The notes under the pieces were generated by a model, which was given only the letters and a program-made list of their open reading frames with translations, did not search any database and was not told the origin of the DNA. This document shows positions 35,472-43,891 of a DNA stretch of 54,320 nucleotides, piece after piece. The position numbers and the translations under genes are program-made. Location: assembly GCA_910589165.1 (NCBI GenBank), contig CAJUSP010000007.1, forward strand, positions 64,860 through 119,179, written 5' to 3'. Numbering within the stretch: the stretch's first letter is position 1; each line of letters opens with the position of its first letter. This DNA comes from an uncultured Adlercreutzia sp. (GTDB lineage Bacteria; Actinomycetota; Coriobacteriia; Coriobacteriales; Eggerthellaceae).

Positions 35472-36524
35472 ATGAACAACGAATTGATAAAGCTCGACCA
35501 GGACGAGCTATCCGCCTTGCTAACCTCCTGGGGATACCCGCGCTTTCGGGGCAAGCAGCTCCATGAGTGGATCCATCGTCATCACGCGCAATCCTTCGAT
35601 GAGATGAGTAACCTGCCGCAAGACTTGCGGGAACGACTCGCTCAGGAATACCCTTTGGAAGAAACTCGCGTGAAAGATCTTCAAGTTTCCCAAGATGGCA
35701 CGCGCAAGTACATCATGGAGCTCCACGATGGCTATCTTGTGGAAACCGTAGGAATGCCGGTTTATCGCAAAGATGGATCGCTGGAGCGTCTGACGGTTTG
35801 CGTATCATCGCAAGTTGGCTGTCCGATGGCCTGCACCTTTTGCGCCACGGGCCGCGAAGGACTCACGCGCAACCTTACAGCAGCAGAAATTGTCGCGCAG
35901 GTACGCTTAGTTCAAGACGACTTCCAACAGCGGGTAAGCAACGTAGTCGTTATGGGCCAAGGTGAACCCTTCCTCAACTACAACGAGGTAATCGCAGCGC
36001 TGCGGGTTCTCAATGACGAAAGCGATTTCCATATTGGAGCGCGCCATATCACCCTTTCAACCTGCGGAATTCTAGCCGGTATCGACCAACTGGCCGAAGA
36101 GCCCGAACAGTTCACCCTTGCAGTATCGCTTCACTCCGCGGTTCAGCATACACGTGACGCCCTTATGCCCAAGGTCTCCCATCAGCCGCTCGATCTCCTC
36201 AAGAAGTCTCTGCAGCGCTACTCAAAGAAGACTGGAAGACGTGTTTCATTTGAGTATCTTCTCATCAAGGATGTCAACGACGGCGACGATGATCTTGAAG
36301 CCCTTATCTCATTCTGTCGCGGGCTGCTCTGCCATATTAATCTCCTACCTGTGAACGCTGTCGACGGCTCCTCTTTAAAGCCAGCTTCCACAGCAACTGC
36401 CCAAAAATGGATAAAGCGCTTGCAGGAAGAAGGAGTTGAGACAAGTTTCAGAAAGTCTCGCGGCTCCGACATCGCCGGAGCCTGCGGCCAGCTGAAAAAC
36501 AAATTTGCTCAGAGCCATCAATAA
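35472..36524 (+). CDS. rlmN: 23S rRNA (adenine2503-C2)/tRNA methyltransferase
   Basis: 350 aa from ATG 35472. Radical SAM enzyme of the RlmN/Cfr family. The cluster motif is CPMACTFCATG, followed by MGQGEPFLNY and LSTCGI, and a C-terminal SDIAGACGQL with the catalytic Cys. It methylates A2503 of 23S rRNA and A37 of some tRNAs. The codon use is less GC-rich than in the surface-protein genes. It is followed at once by parS1, whose long palindrome may serve as its terminator. The upstream frame is open but the -10 site and Met start favour 35472. Confidence 0.93.
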   Translation: MNNELIKLDQDELSALLTSWGYPRFRGKQLHEWIHRHHAQSFDEMSNLPQDLRERLAQEYPLEETRVKDLQVSQDGTRKYIMELHDGYLVETVGMPVYRKDGSLERLTVCVSSQVGCPMACTFCATGREGLTRNLTAAEIVAQVRLVQDDFQQRVSNVVVMGQGEPFLNYNEVIAALRVLNDESDFHIGARHITLSTCGILAGIDQLAEEPEQFTLAVSLHSAVQHTRDALMPKVSHQPLDLLKKSLQRYSKKTGRRVSFEYLLIKDVNDGDDDLEALISFCRGLLCHINLLPVNAVDGSSLKPASTATAQKWIKRLQEEGVETSFRKSRGSDIAGACGQLKNKFAQSHQ

Positions 36525-36533
36525 ACGAGAGGG

Positions 36534-36549
36534 TGTTTCACGTGAAACA
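36534..36549. promoter_or_regulatory. parS site 1
   Basis: Perfect TGTTTCACGTGAAACA, the ParB-binding consensus. It is the centre of a longer palindrome (36529-36554, GAGGG...CCCTC) 10 nt after the rlmN stop. Confidence 0.95.
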
Positions 36550-36613
36550 CCCTCTTAGGTATCCAAAGTTATGTAAAGTATTTTCCTTGAGTATTCACTT
36601 AGGAGTTGTAGAC

Positions 36614-36650
36614 AGAAAAATCCCCTTGTTTCACGTGAAACAAGGGGATT
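36614..36650 (-). terminator. parB terminator containing parS 2
   Basis: The 32-bp palindrome lies 9 nt past the parB stop and is followed on the minus strand by a T run (TTTTTCTG), so it fits a rho-independent terminator as well as a ParB site. Confidence 0.75.
36627..36642. promoter_or_regulatory. parS site 2
   Basis: Perfect 16-bp parS centred in a 32-bp perfect palindrome (36619-36650) whose outer arms are AATCCCCT and AGGGGATT. Confidence 0.95.
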
Positions 36651-36658
36651 TCGTTTAC

Positions 36659-37726
36659 TTACTCTTCAGAACCTAGAAGCTCACTGAAAAGTCTCTGGAG
36701 ATCCTCTTCGTCTTTGAATTCAATCTCAATCTTATTCTTCCCTTTCGAAGAGCGAATCTTGACATTGGTGTTCAACGCCTCTCGAAGTGTCTTCGCCACC
36801 GATTTGTACACCGGCGGGAGGGGCTCACGAGGGCTAGCCGACGCCGCGCTCTTACGACCCGACATGAGACGGGCAAGATTCTCAGCCTCACGCACGGTCA
36901 GATTCCCTTCGACGATTTTATTCGTAAGGGAAAGCCTTCCTTCAGCATCGGGCACCGAAAGAATGGCACGGGCATGGCCCGCGGTAATCTTCTCCTCAAA
37001 AAGAAGCTGCTGAGCTTCTTCAGGAAGATCGAGAAGACGAAGAGCATTGGCGACAGTAGAGCGGCCCTTGGAAACCGCCTGAGCCACTTCAGCCTGAGTC
37101 ATCGACTTCCGCTCCATCAAGCGACGGTAACCGTAGGCTTCCTCGATAGGATTGAGATCGGAACGCTGAATGTTCTCAATAAGCGCCAACTCGAGCGCCT
37201 GATCGTCATCCACCTCTTTAATGCGAATAGGCACTTGGGTAAGACCAGCCGCTTTTGACGCCTGCCAACGACGCTCGCCGGCGATGATCTGATAGGTACC
37301 GTCAATCATCTTTCGCACGAGAATAGGCTGCAGCAATCCATCCTTGCTGATAGAGGCCGCCAATTCCTCAATTTCTTCCTTCTTGAACTGAGTGCGGGGC
37401 TGATCGGGGTTTGGAGCAATAAGATCAATGGAAACCTCGTCGGTCTCCTTTGGCGCAGATACTTCTCGGGTTTCAACCGCCATTGATTGAACTTCCCGGG
37501 AAATTGGCTCGGAAAGGGAGACACTATCCCCTTCTACCTCCATCATCTCAACCGGGCGAGTGGAAACCGGAGCTTCAAGGGCAGCCTCCTCGTCTACCTC
37601 GATGGAAACACGCTCGCGACGAGTCTCCGGTGTCGCTGGTGCTGAAATAGGTGTCGGATCGTAAGACCCAGGAAGCAGGGAACCAAGACCTCGGCCCAAT
37701 CCTCCACGACGTTCAGGTTTAGCCAC
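36659..37726 (-). CDS. parB: Chromosome-partitioning protein ParB
   Basis: 355 aa. The GLGRGLGSLLPG start motif is followed by a ~100-residue acidic variable region. The CTPase/ParB-Srx domain has NPDQPRTQF and GERRWQASK, then ALIENIQRSDLNPIEEA and the DNA-binding helix-turn-helix (TQAEVAQAVSKGRSTVANA), and a C-terminal dimerisation domain. It binds the parS sites here and forms the partition complex loaded near the origin. It overlaps the parA stop by 8 nt. Confidence 0.96.
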   Translation of the reverse strand: MAKPERRGGLGRGLGSLLPGSYDPTPISAPATPETRRERVSIEVDEEAALEAPVSTRPVEMMEVEGDSVSLSEPISREVQSMAVETREVSAPKETDEVSIDLIAPNPDQPRTQFKKEEIEELAASISKDGLLQPILVRKMIDGTYQIIAGERRWQASKAAGLTQVPIRIKEVDDDQALELALIENIQRSDLNPIEEAYGYRRLMERKSMTQAEVAQAVSKGRSTVANALRLLDLPEEAQQLLFEEKITAGHARAILSVPDAEGRLSLTNKIVEGNLTVREAENLARLMSGRKSAASASPREPLPPVYKSVAKTLREALNTNVKIRSSKGKNKIEIEFKDEEDLQRLFSELLGSEE

Positions 37727-38714
37727 GAGCGATCACTTCCTTCGCAAGCTCAATATAGGACAAAGCGCCTCGTCCCTTAGGATCGTACTGGGTAATAGGC
37801 TGGCCGAAGCTCGGCGCCTCGGACAACTTCACGGTACGGGGAATCATTGTCGTAAATGCAAGTCGACCGAAATACTCCCGCACCTCATCAACTACTTGCT
37901 TCGAGAGCGTGGTGCGGCTGTCATACATCGTAAGCAGGACACCGTAGATATCCAACGTAGGATTCAAGCGACTTTTGACACGTTTCATTGATTCAAGAAG
38001 TTTTGTCACACCTTCCAACGCATAGAACTCGCATTGGATAGGAATAAGCAGTTTATCGGCTGCCACGAGAGCATTCACCGTCAGCAATCCAAGCTGCGGA
38101 GGACAGTCGATCAGGATATAGTCATACCTTCCACGCATACTACCGACAGCATCTTTCAAGCGGCTTTCTCGGGCCATCTCAGACACCAGCTCCACTTCGG
38201 CACCTGCAAGATTAATGGTTGCGGGGGCAATATCAAGACCTTCCGCGATATCTGGAATAATAACTTCTTGGATAGGTACATCATTTAAGAGAACGTCGTA
38301 GATGCACTCTTGGATCATACTCTTCTCAACACCCAAACCACTCGAGCAATTCCCCTGGGGGTCAAGATCAACGAGGAGAACCTGCTTACCCATCTCACCG
38401 AGAGCAGCACCTAGATTAATGGCGGTTGTAGACTTGCCGACACCGCCCTTCTGGTTGATGATGGCAATAATCTTCGTGTTGCCGATAACATGAGTTACAG
38501 GAGCTTTGTCTTTGTAGCTCTTCAGGGGCGCCGGCGGCTCATAGGGAACCGGCGTCGCCTCTACCTCGCGGGTCTGGACAACAACATCCTCGATCTCTGG
38601 GGCGCGCTCAACTACTTCCACCTGCTGCTCAAATTCTTGCTGAGAAGGGAGAGCCTCTTGTTCCGTAGTCCTGTTTTGTTTTGTGTCGCGTTTTAGACCA
38701 TCAAAGAAACCCAC
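37719..38714 (-). CDS. parA: Chromosome-partitioning ATPase ParA
   Basis: 331 aa. The GTG start at 38714 is set by AAGGAGG 5 nt upstream; an in-frame ATG at 38741 would put this site inside the gene. A deviant Walker A KGGVGKSTT is near residue 92, then VDLDPQGN and LIDCPPQLGLL, all standard. The N-terminal ~75 residues before the ATPase core are Glu/Pro-rich and not usual for the 250-280 aa Soj type. They may contact a polar or nucleoid partner; this is speculative. Confidence 0.94.
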   Translation of the reverse strand: MGFFDGLKRDTKQNRTTEQEALPSQQEFEQQVEVVERAPEIEDVVVQTREVEATPVPYEPPAPLKSYKDKAPVTHVIGNTKIIAIINQKGGVGKSTTAINLGAALGEMGKQVLLVDLDPQGNCSSGLGVEKSMIQECIYDVLLNDVPIQEVIIPDIAEGLDIAPATINLAGAEVELVSEMARESRLKDAVGSMRGRYDYILIDCPPQLGLLTVNALVAADKLLIPIQCEFYALEGVTKLLESMKRVKSRLNPTLDIYGVLLTMYDSRTTLSKQVVDEVREYFGRLAFTTMIPRTVKLSEAPSFGQPITQYDPKGRGALSYIELAKEVIARG

Positions 38715-38801
38715 AGGAACCTCCTTCCATGATTGGTGCACAGTATATCATCGTCCCATGTGCTCACGGGCGCTGTTCCCTAGATGGTTGGAAATCCAAC
38801 C

Positions 38802-38817
38802 TGTTTCACGTGAAACA
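38802..38817. promoter_or_regulatory. parS site 3
   Basis: Perfect 16-bp parS ending one base before the rsmG stop codon at 38818-38820. Confidence 0.95.
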
Positions 38818-39492
38818 TTACAGGCGTGGCTTCAAAGGCTGCTTCTGGGCCAAGCCCACCCGTCTCGGTAATTTCAATTTCGGTCGAGATACCTTCTCGA
38901 AAACCAGGATGGTACGAGCTGTCTCTCTGTCGCTCAGCACGGTCTCTCTTCGGGAGACAAGCTTCATTCCGACGAGTTCCTCAATCCTCAAAGCGTCATC
39001 GAGTTCCTCTTCGCTCACCTTAGCCTTATAGCACACAAGACGACCGCCCATTTTCAAGAGAGGCGCCGCAAGCTCAAGGAGGGATACGAGTTTCGAAAGG
39101 GCACGGGCAGTAACTACTGAAAACTCACCGGAACGGAAACGGCCTAAATCCTCTATCCGCTCTGATGAAGTTTCAATCTGCTCATCGAGTCCCATCTCCT
39201 CAAGAAGAGAGTGAACCAAAGCCATCTTCTTGCCAACGGAATCCACGAGGACGGTAGGACGGCCCGTTGCCAACGCCAAAGGGACACCGGGAAAGCCGCC
39301 GCCAGATCCCAGATCTCCTAGGAGTCCTTCAGGCGCATCCTGAACCTCGGGAAGCCCCACAAGAGAATCCTCGATATGGAGGATACGAGCCGTATCAGCA
39401 TCGGTGATTCGCGTTACGTTCGTGATCTTGTTGGCTTCCAGCACTTTCTCAAGGTACTGGTTAGCTTTCTCTAAGTACTCTTCCTCCGACAC
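38818..39492 (-). CDS. rsmG: 16S rRNA (guanine527-N7) methyltransferase
   Basis: 224 aa. GTG start at 39492 with GGGGAGG 7 nt upstream. SAM-binding DLGSGGGFPGVPLAL and the following VLVDSVGKKMAL are typical of GidB/RsmG. It methylates G527 of 16S rRNA. Loss gives low-level streptomycin resistance in other species. It lies between jag and parA in the common origin cluster. Confidence 0.95.
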   Translation of the reverse strand: MSEEEYLEKANQYLEKVLEANKITNVTRITDADTARILHIEDSLVGLPEVQDAPEGLLGDLGSGGGFPGVPLALATGRPTVLVDSVGKKMALVHSLLEEMGLDEQIETSSERIEDLGRFRSGEFSVVTARALSKLVSLLELAAPLLKMGGRLVCYKAKVSEEELDDALRIEELVGMKLVSRRETVLSDRETARTILVFEKVSRPKLKLPRRVGLAQKQPLKPRL

Positions 39493-39533
39493 GATTCATC
39501 CTCCCCTCTTATCGATTCCAAGAAACTACAACA

Positions 39534-39572
39534 AAGCGGAAGAGGAGCGCAAGACACTCCTCTTCCGCTTTC
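39534..39572 (-). terminator. Strong hairpin between jag and rsmG
   Basis: A 15-bp stem AAAGCGGAAGAGGAG around a 9-nt loop, 15 nt after the jag stop, with a short T-rich tail (TTTGTTG) on the minus strand. Confidence 0.7.
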
Positions 39573-39586
39573 AGAAGCACTAAGCT

Positions 39587-40138
39587 CTAGCGAGGCACGA
39601 CAACAACGTGACGCGCGGAGCCCTCACCTTCGGAGATCGTATCGACACGGTCATCGTCGCGCAGCGCGATATGGACGATACGGCGCTCGTAGGGAGTCAT
39701 GGGACGAAGGCTCACCTTACGATGCTGGGAGGCAGCACGGCTCGCCGACGAATGAGCGATGGACTCCAGCTTCTGGCGCTGGCGGTTCTTGTAGCCCTCG
39801 ACATCGACAATAACCGGGTAACGGAACCCGATCGTACGCACAGTAATCATCGAGACGAGGAACTGAAGGGCATCGAGCGTCTTGCCGTGGCGGCCAATAA
39901 GCACCGCCATGTCATCGCCACTGATATCGAGAATCAGCTCGCCCTCGTCGCCTTCGTATTCGTCGATCGTGATATCACCGACATTAAAGTACTGGAGGAT
40001 ATCTTGCAAAGCGGCAATCGCCGTGTCGGCAATGTTATCGAGCATCTCGTCAGTGACGACGAGCTCTTCCTCTTCAACGTCGGCGCCGTCTTCCACGACG
40101 GACTCCTCAACAACTTCTTCCTGGATTTCCTCTGCCAT
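39587..40138 (-). CDS. jag: KH/R3H RNA-binding protein Jag (KhpB)
   Basis: 183 aa. An acidic N-terminus of ~30 residues is followed by a type II KH domain (LIGRHGKTLDALQFLVSM) and a C-terminal R3H domain (RPMTPYERRIVH). The Jag-N domain of Firmicute forms is short here. It acts in RNA binding and cell-division/envelope control in relatives. Position between yidC and rsmG is conserved. Confidence 0.93.
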   Translation of the reverse strand: MAEEIQEEVVEESVVEDGADVEEEELVVTDEMLDNIADTAIAALQDILQYFNVGDITIDEYEGDEGELILDISGDDMAVLIGRHGKTLDALQFLVSMITVRTIGFRYPVIVDVEGYKNRQRQKLESIAHSSASRAASQHRKVSLRPMTPYERRIVHIALRDDDRVDTISEGEGSARHVVVVPR

Positions 40139-40199
40139 AGAGCACTCCTTAACAGGTCTTTACCACGGTTGATTGTAGCCGTGGGACGAACAAGGCTCG

Positions 40200-40215
40200 T
40201 GTTTCACGTGAAACA
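40200..40215. promoter_or_regulatory. parS site 4
   Basis: Perfect 16-bp parS inside a 28-bp palindrome (40194-40221) between yidC and jag. No T run follows. Confidence 0.95.
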
Positions 40216-40234
40216 CGAGCCCGAAACAACAACC

Positions 40235-41011
40235 TTAGCGCTTCTTCTTGGGACGCTTCTTTTTCTCCTTGCGGGTAACATTTACCTCGACAGGTTTCAC
40301 CACAAGCGCCTCTTCTTCTTCCTTGCGCTTATCCTGAGCACGGCAGCGAGCCAACGTCAGCTGATTCTGACCGATACCGATCAGCGAGGAGGCGCCCCAA
40401 AACAGAAGCACGCCCGCCGGCGAGCCCCAGGAAATCCAGAGCATCATCAGCGACATGATGGCGCCCATCATCAGCGTCTGATTCTTCTGCTGGGTGTTCT
40501 CACTCTTCAGCTGCTGCAGCACCATAGGAAGGAACGTTGCGCCAGCGAAGATAACCATAAGAATAAGGTAGGGGATAAAGGTGCCGAAGCCCTCACCGAA
40601 CGCCTGCGATGGCGTCATAACCAAGCTGGGCACCAAGTTGTAGAACGAATAGGTGCCATCGCCAATGCGGTCACCCATCTCGCGGAGTACCTGAAACAGG
40701 GCGATGAAGATAGGCATCTGCAGCAGCATCGGCAAGCAGCCAGCCAGCGGATTGAACTTCATCTCCGCGTAAATCTTCTGCATCTCCTGCGACTGACGGG
40801 TGGGGTCGTCGGGGAACCGGTCTTTCAGAGCCTGAATCTTCGGCTGCACCTTCTGCATGGCGTAATTCGACTTCGCCTGCTTGTGCATAAGGGGGGCCAC
40901 AATGATGCGGAAAATGATGGTGACGATGATAATCGCCAAGCCCCAATCGTGGCAGAAGTTATAGAAGAACTGAATAACGTCAAATATCCAGTCTTTAAAA
41001 ATATCCCACAT
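40235..41011 (-). CDS. yidC: Membrane protein insertase YidC
   Basis: 258 aa, the short Oxa1 type without the large periplasmic domain of proteobacteria. Transmembrane segments at about 20-40, 90-110, 145-170 and 185-215. Arg in TIIFRIIVAP is the conserved hydrophilic-groove Arg. The C-terminal tail is Lys/Arg-rich, as needed for ribosome contact. It inserts membrane proteins with or without SecYEG. Part of the yidD-rnpA-rpmH cluster. Confidence 0.95.
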   Translation of the reverse strand: MWDIFKDWIFDVIQFFYNFCHDWGLAIIIVTIIFRIIVAPLMHKQAKSNYAMQKVQPKIQALKDRFPDDPTRQSQEMQKIYAEMKFNPLAGCLPMLLQMPIFIALFQVLREMGDRIGDGTYSFYNLVPSLVMTPSQAFGEGFGTFIPYLILMVIFAGATFLPMVLQQLKSENTQQKNQTLMMGAIMSLMMLWISWGSPAGVLLFWGASSLIGIGQNQLTLARCRAQDKRKEEEEALVVKPVEVNVTRKEKKKRPKKKR

Positions 41012-41037
41012 AGTCTACCCTTCTACGCCGCCAAATC

Positions 41038-41280
41038 TTAGGGCACCGGATCGTACCCGCAGGGCCCTCCGGGGCGGCATCGCAGTATCCTCTTAGCCGT
41101 CAGCACAAAACCTTTGCGGAAGCCGTAGCGTCGAAACGCCGTTAGGCCATATTCGGAACACGTGGGCACGAATCGGCAGGCCGGAGGGAGGATGGGGGAG
41201 ATTGCCATTCGATAGAACATGATGAGGCCTATCGCTATGAGCGACGGCAGTTTTCTCATCAGAGCGAGCAGCCTTCTCAT
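41038..41280 (-). CDS. yidD: Membrane protein insertion efficiency factor
   Basis: 80 aa from ATG 41280. The ATGA overlap with the rnpA stop and GAGG 6 nt upstream support this start over a start 16 codons earlier. Signature LPPACRFVPTCSEYGLTA...KRILRCRPGGPCGYDPVP is complete. A small basic protein that aids YidC. Confidence 0.95.
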   Translation of the reverse strand: MRRLLALMRKLPSLIAIGLIMFYRMAISPILPPACRFVPTCSEYGLTAFRRYGFRKGFVLTAKRILRCRPGGPCGYDPVP

Positions 41281-41645
41281 TGGTGCCTCTTCCCCTGGGA
41301 GCCGAGACGCGCCACGGCGTCCCCGCATACCTTGAGCACTTTACTATAAGAAGCCTGGCACAGCGGTGATTTCGCAAGAAATATCACGTCGTAGCCCGTC
41401 CACGGCCCGCCAAGGTCGTGGCAGACCGCCCGAAGGCGACGCTTTGCCCGGTTGCGCCATACGGCATTCCCCAACTTTTTCCCTGCAATAAAAGCGACAC
41501 GACCTTGAGGGCCGTGTCGCCTATCATCGCTCTGGGCAGCATCGTTAGCGCACTCACGCACAATAAGCGTGAGGTACGGCGTGCCGATACGCTTACCGCT
41601 AGAAAAGAGCTGGGAGATTTCAGCGCTGGATTTAATGGTATCCAA
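41277..41645 (-). CDS. rnpA: Ribonuclease P protein component
   Basis: 122 aa. TTG start at 41645 with AGGAGCC 6 nt upstream; no ATG fits. RNRAKRRLRAV is the conserved RNA-binding motif and VAFIAGKKLGNAV precedes it. It is the protein part of RNase P, for tRNA 5' maturation. It lies 11 nt after rpmH. Confidence 0.94.
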   Translation of the reverse strand: MDTIKSSAEISQLFSSGKRIGTPYLTLIVRECANDAAQSDDRRHGPQGRVAFIAGKKLGNAVWRNRAKRRLRAVCHDLGGPWTGYDVIFLAKSPLCQASYSKVLKVCGDAVARLGSQGKRHQ

Positions 41646-41656
41646 CGGAGAGGCTC

Positions 41657-41791
41657 CTAGACCGTGAGGCGTTTGCGCCCCTTAGCACGACGGGAAGCGA
41701 GCACGGCGCGACCACCCTTGGTAGCCATGCGGGCACGGAAGCCATGGCACTTGGCGCGCTTGCGTTTGTTCGGTTGGTAGGTGCGTTTCAT
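41657..41791 (-). CDS. rpmH: Ribosomal protein bL34
   Basis: 44 aa: MKRTYQPNKRKRAKCHGF at the start, MATKGGRAVLASRRAKGRKR near the end. A full match to L34. ATG 41791 is preceded by AAAGGGAA. A consensus promoter lies 40 nt upstream. Confidence 0.97.
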   Translation of the reverse strand: MKRTYQPNKRKRAKCHGFRARMATKGGRAVLASRRAKGRKRLTV

Positions 41792-41830
41792 TGTTTCATT
41801 CCCTTTCATGGTTCAAAGAGTAGCTTTCCG

Positions 41831-41858
41831 ATTATATACCAGGAAAGTACGCTGTCAA
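41831..41858 (-). promoter_or_regulatory. Consensus promoter of rpmH-rnpA
   Basis: TTGACA (41858-41853), 16-nt spacer, TATAAT (41836-41831). Both hexamers are perfect; the -10 lies about 40 nt before the rpmH ATG. Confidence 0.9.
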
Positions 41859-42167
41859 CGGGGGTCTTTGAGGAATCGGGGAAGGAAAGGGAAGGGGCGA
41901 GAGGGGGTGACTGTTGCTCCGTACCCTATCCTCCTCTTCTCCTAAATATAAAGAAGGGTTGTTGTTGGAATTAGCCTAGTGGATTAGTCAATAATTCCGC
42001 GAACTCCCAGATGGCGTACACTGTTTCAGTGGTTGGTAAGCCGTGGGCAGCTTGTATCGTCTTTCCACCTTTTGGGGAGTACCGCTGGAAAGCTGCTCGC
42101 GTCGCCGTGCATAACTCCCCTGGTTTTACTCCGGGTCTCACCCGTGTTTCCCCCGGTTTTCCACCAA
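41859..42167. other. dnaA-rpmH intergenic region
   Basis: About 310 bp without a gene. One DnaA-box-like TTTTCCACC lies at 42157-42165 beside the dnaA stop, and GCAGCTT/AAGCTGC near 42050 and 42090 could pair. It lacks the box cluster seen upstream of dnaN, so it is the weaker origin candidate. Confidence 0.5.
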
Positions 42168-43802
42168 CTATAAATTCTTAATTTCCTCAAGGAGCACTTC
42201 CACGTCCTCCTGCACTTGGCGCATGTCCTTGAGCATTTCCTCGACGCTGCTGACGGCGTGGATGGCGGTGGAGTGGTCGCGGTTGAACTTCTTGCTGATT
42301 TCACCGTAGGGAATGTCGAGCATTTTGCGGCACAGGTACATGGCCACCTTGCGCGGGTATACCACGGCGCGGTCGCGCTTGGGGCCGACGAGGTCGTTAT
42401 GGCTTACCTTGTAGTACCCTTCCACCACGTGCTGGATATCTCCGACGGTAAGGTTGCTGGACATGCCACCGGTGAAATGGTTCGCCAGCGTCATGCGGGC
42501 CTCCTCGACCGTCATATTGGGGTCGTCGAGGATGACCATCTGGTAAATCACTTTGGTGACGGCGCTCTTCAGCTCGCGGATGTTCGATCCGGAGTTTTCG
42601 GCAATGTACATTTGAATGTCGCCGGGCAGCGAGAAGCGATCGAGCCCCTCGCTTTTGCTGAACTCGTTGGCGAAGGACCGCACGATGCCGAGCTTGGTCT
42701 CGATGTCGGGCGGATCGATGGCGATGGGGTAGCCGCCGGCGAAACGGGAACGGTAGCGCTCGTCGATGGAGATGCTCTGCGGCGCGCGATCGGCGGCGAG
42801 CACGATTTGCTTCCCCTGGCCGGAAAGGCTGTTGAACAGGTGGAAAATGATGTCGAGCGTTTGCTTCTTTCCCTGTAGGTACTGAATATCGTCGATGAGC
42901 AGGATGTCTGCCTGCTCGTACTGCTGCTGGAAATTCTTAAAGCTTTCCTTCTCGCGGTCGTGGGCGACGCTCGCCTCCATGAACTTGTTGACGAACTCCG
43001 AAGTATCCACGTACACGGCGCGCATATCGGGGCGCGTTTCCTCGATGTAGTTCTTGATGGCGCACATGAGATGGGTTTTGCCCAGGCCGCTCTTGCCGTA
43101 AATGAACAGCGGGTTCAAGTGAGCGCGACCGGGGTCTTCGGCCACTTCCACGGCCATCGAATAGGCCAGCCGGTTCGAGTCGCCGATGACGAAGTTGGCG
43201 AAGGTGAGGGTGGAAAGCGGGTCGTACTCGTTTCCGTAATGCCCTTGGGGCTCGGCGGCAGGGGCCGGCTGGGGCGTGTAATGGTCTTCGAGCTCGTCAC
43301 GCTGATAGGCATCGCGCATCGGGCTGCCCGCCGGTGCCGAAGGAGCCTCGCTTCCCCAAGGCGCGGGGAAAGAGGGGCTTGCCGTTGCAGGGGAGGTGGA
43401 GGGGCTCAGAGCCGCCGGCGTTGCAGGGGGAACCGGCGCGAGGGCCGGGGTCGTCGCAGGCATCGGCGCCGAAGGGGCTGCCATAGGGGCCGTTGGGGCA
43501 GGCACCGCGCCGCTCTGAGCCGCCGCCTTGCGCGCCTCTTGACTGGGGTCTACGGCGATGGCCACGGTGAACGGCACCCCTGTCAGGTCGTAGAGCGCAC
43601 GCTTCACCGTATCGGTGTAATGCTGCTCGACCCACGTCTTGATGAAGTCGTTGTCAGCGGTCAGCATAAGGAATGAATCGCTCATAGCCTGGGGCTCCAG
43701 GCGCGAGAAAAAGGCGTCAACCTGGGAGGCATCCACATCGGAGTAGCCTTTCACCTGGGCGGTTACCTGAGCCCATTGCCTCTGAAGTTTCTCGCTGTCC
43801 AT
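42168..43802 (-). CDS. dnaA: Chromosomal replication initiator DnaA
   Basis: 544 aa. Domain I about 1-85; a long Pro/Ala/Ser linker (about 86-190, longer than in many species); AAA domain with Walker A GKSGLGKT (236-243), LLIDDIQYL and sensor motifs; domain IV ends with DHSTAIHAVSSVEEM, the DnaA-box-binding signature. It melts oriC and loads DnaB. ATG 43802 has GGAAGGA upstream. It is on the minus strand, facing away from dnaN and 89 nt after the GHKL/winged-helix gene, not in the usual dnaA-dnaN order. Confidence 0.97.
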   Translation of the reverse strand: MDSEKLQRQWAQVTAQVKGYSDVDASQVDAFFSRLEPQAMSDSFLMLTADNDFIKTWVEQHYTDTVKRALYDLTGVPFTVAIAVDPSQEARKAAAQSGAVPAPTAPMAAPSAPMPATTPALAPVPPATPAALSPSTSPATASPSFPAPWGSEAPSAPAGSPMRDAYQRDELEDHYTPQPAPAAEPQGHYGNEYDPLSTLTFANFVIGDSNRLAYSMAVEVAEDPGRAHLNPLFIYGKSGLGKTHLMCAIKNYIEETRPDMRAVYVDTSEFVNKFMEASVAHDREKESFKNFQQQYEQADILLIDDIQYLQGKKQTLDIIFHLFNSLSGQGKQIVLAADRAPQSISIDERYRSRFAGGYPIAIDPPDIETKLGIVRSFANEFSKSEGLDRFSLPGDIQMYIAENSGSNIRELKSAVTKVIYQMVILDDPNMTVEEARMTLANHFTGGMSSNLTVGDIQHVVEGYYKVSHNDLVGPKRDRAVVYPRKVAMYLCRKMLDIPYGEISKKFNRDHSTAIHAVSSVEEMLKDMRQVQEDVEVLLEEIKNL

Positions 43803-43891
43803 ATCCGTTCCTTCCGCTGGCGCCTACATGCGCCGTGGGTCTCGCTTAGTTGTTCGGCCATTCTATCAAAGGGGAAGGCCGCGGCGATCCT

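Noticed and set aside
41792..42167. dnaA-rpmH gap as the main origin
   Set aside because: Only one or two weak DnaA-box-like motifs are found; the strand switch and box cluster are upstream of dnaN.
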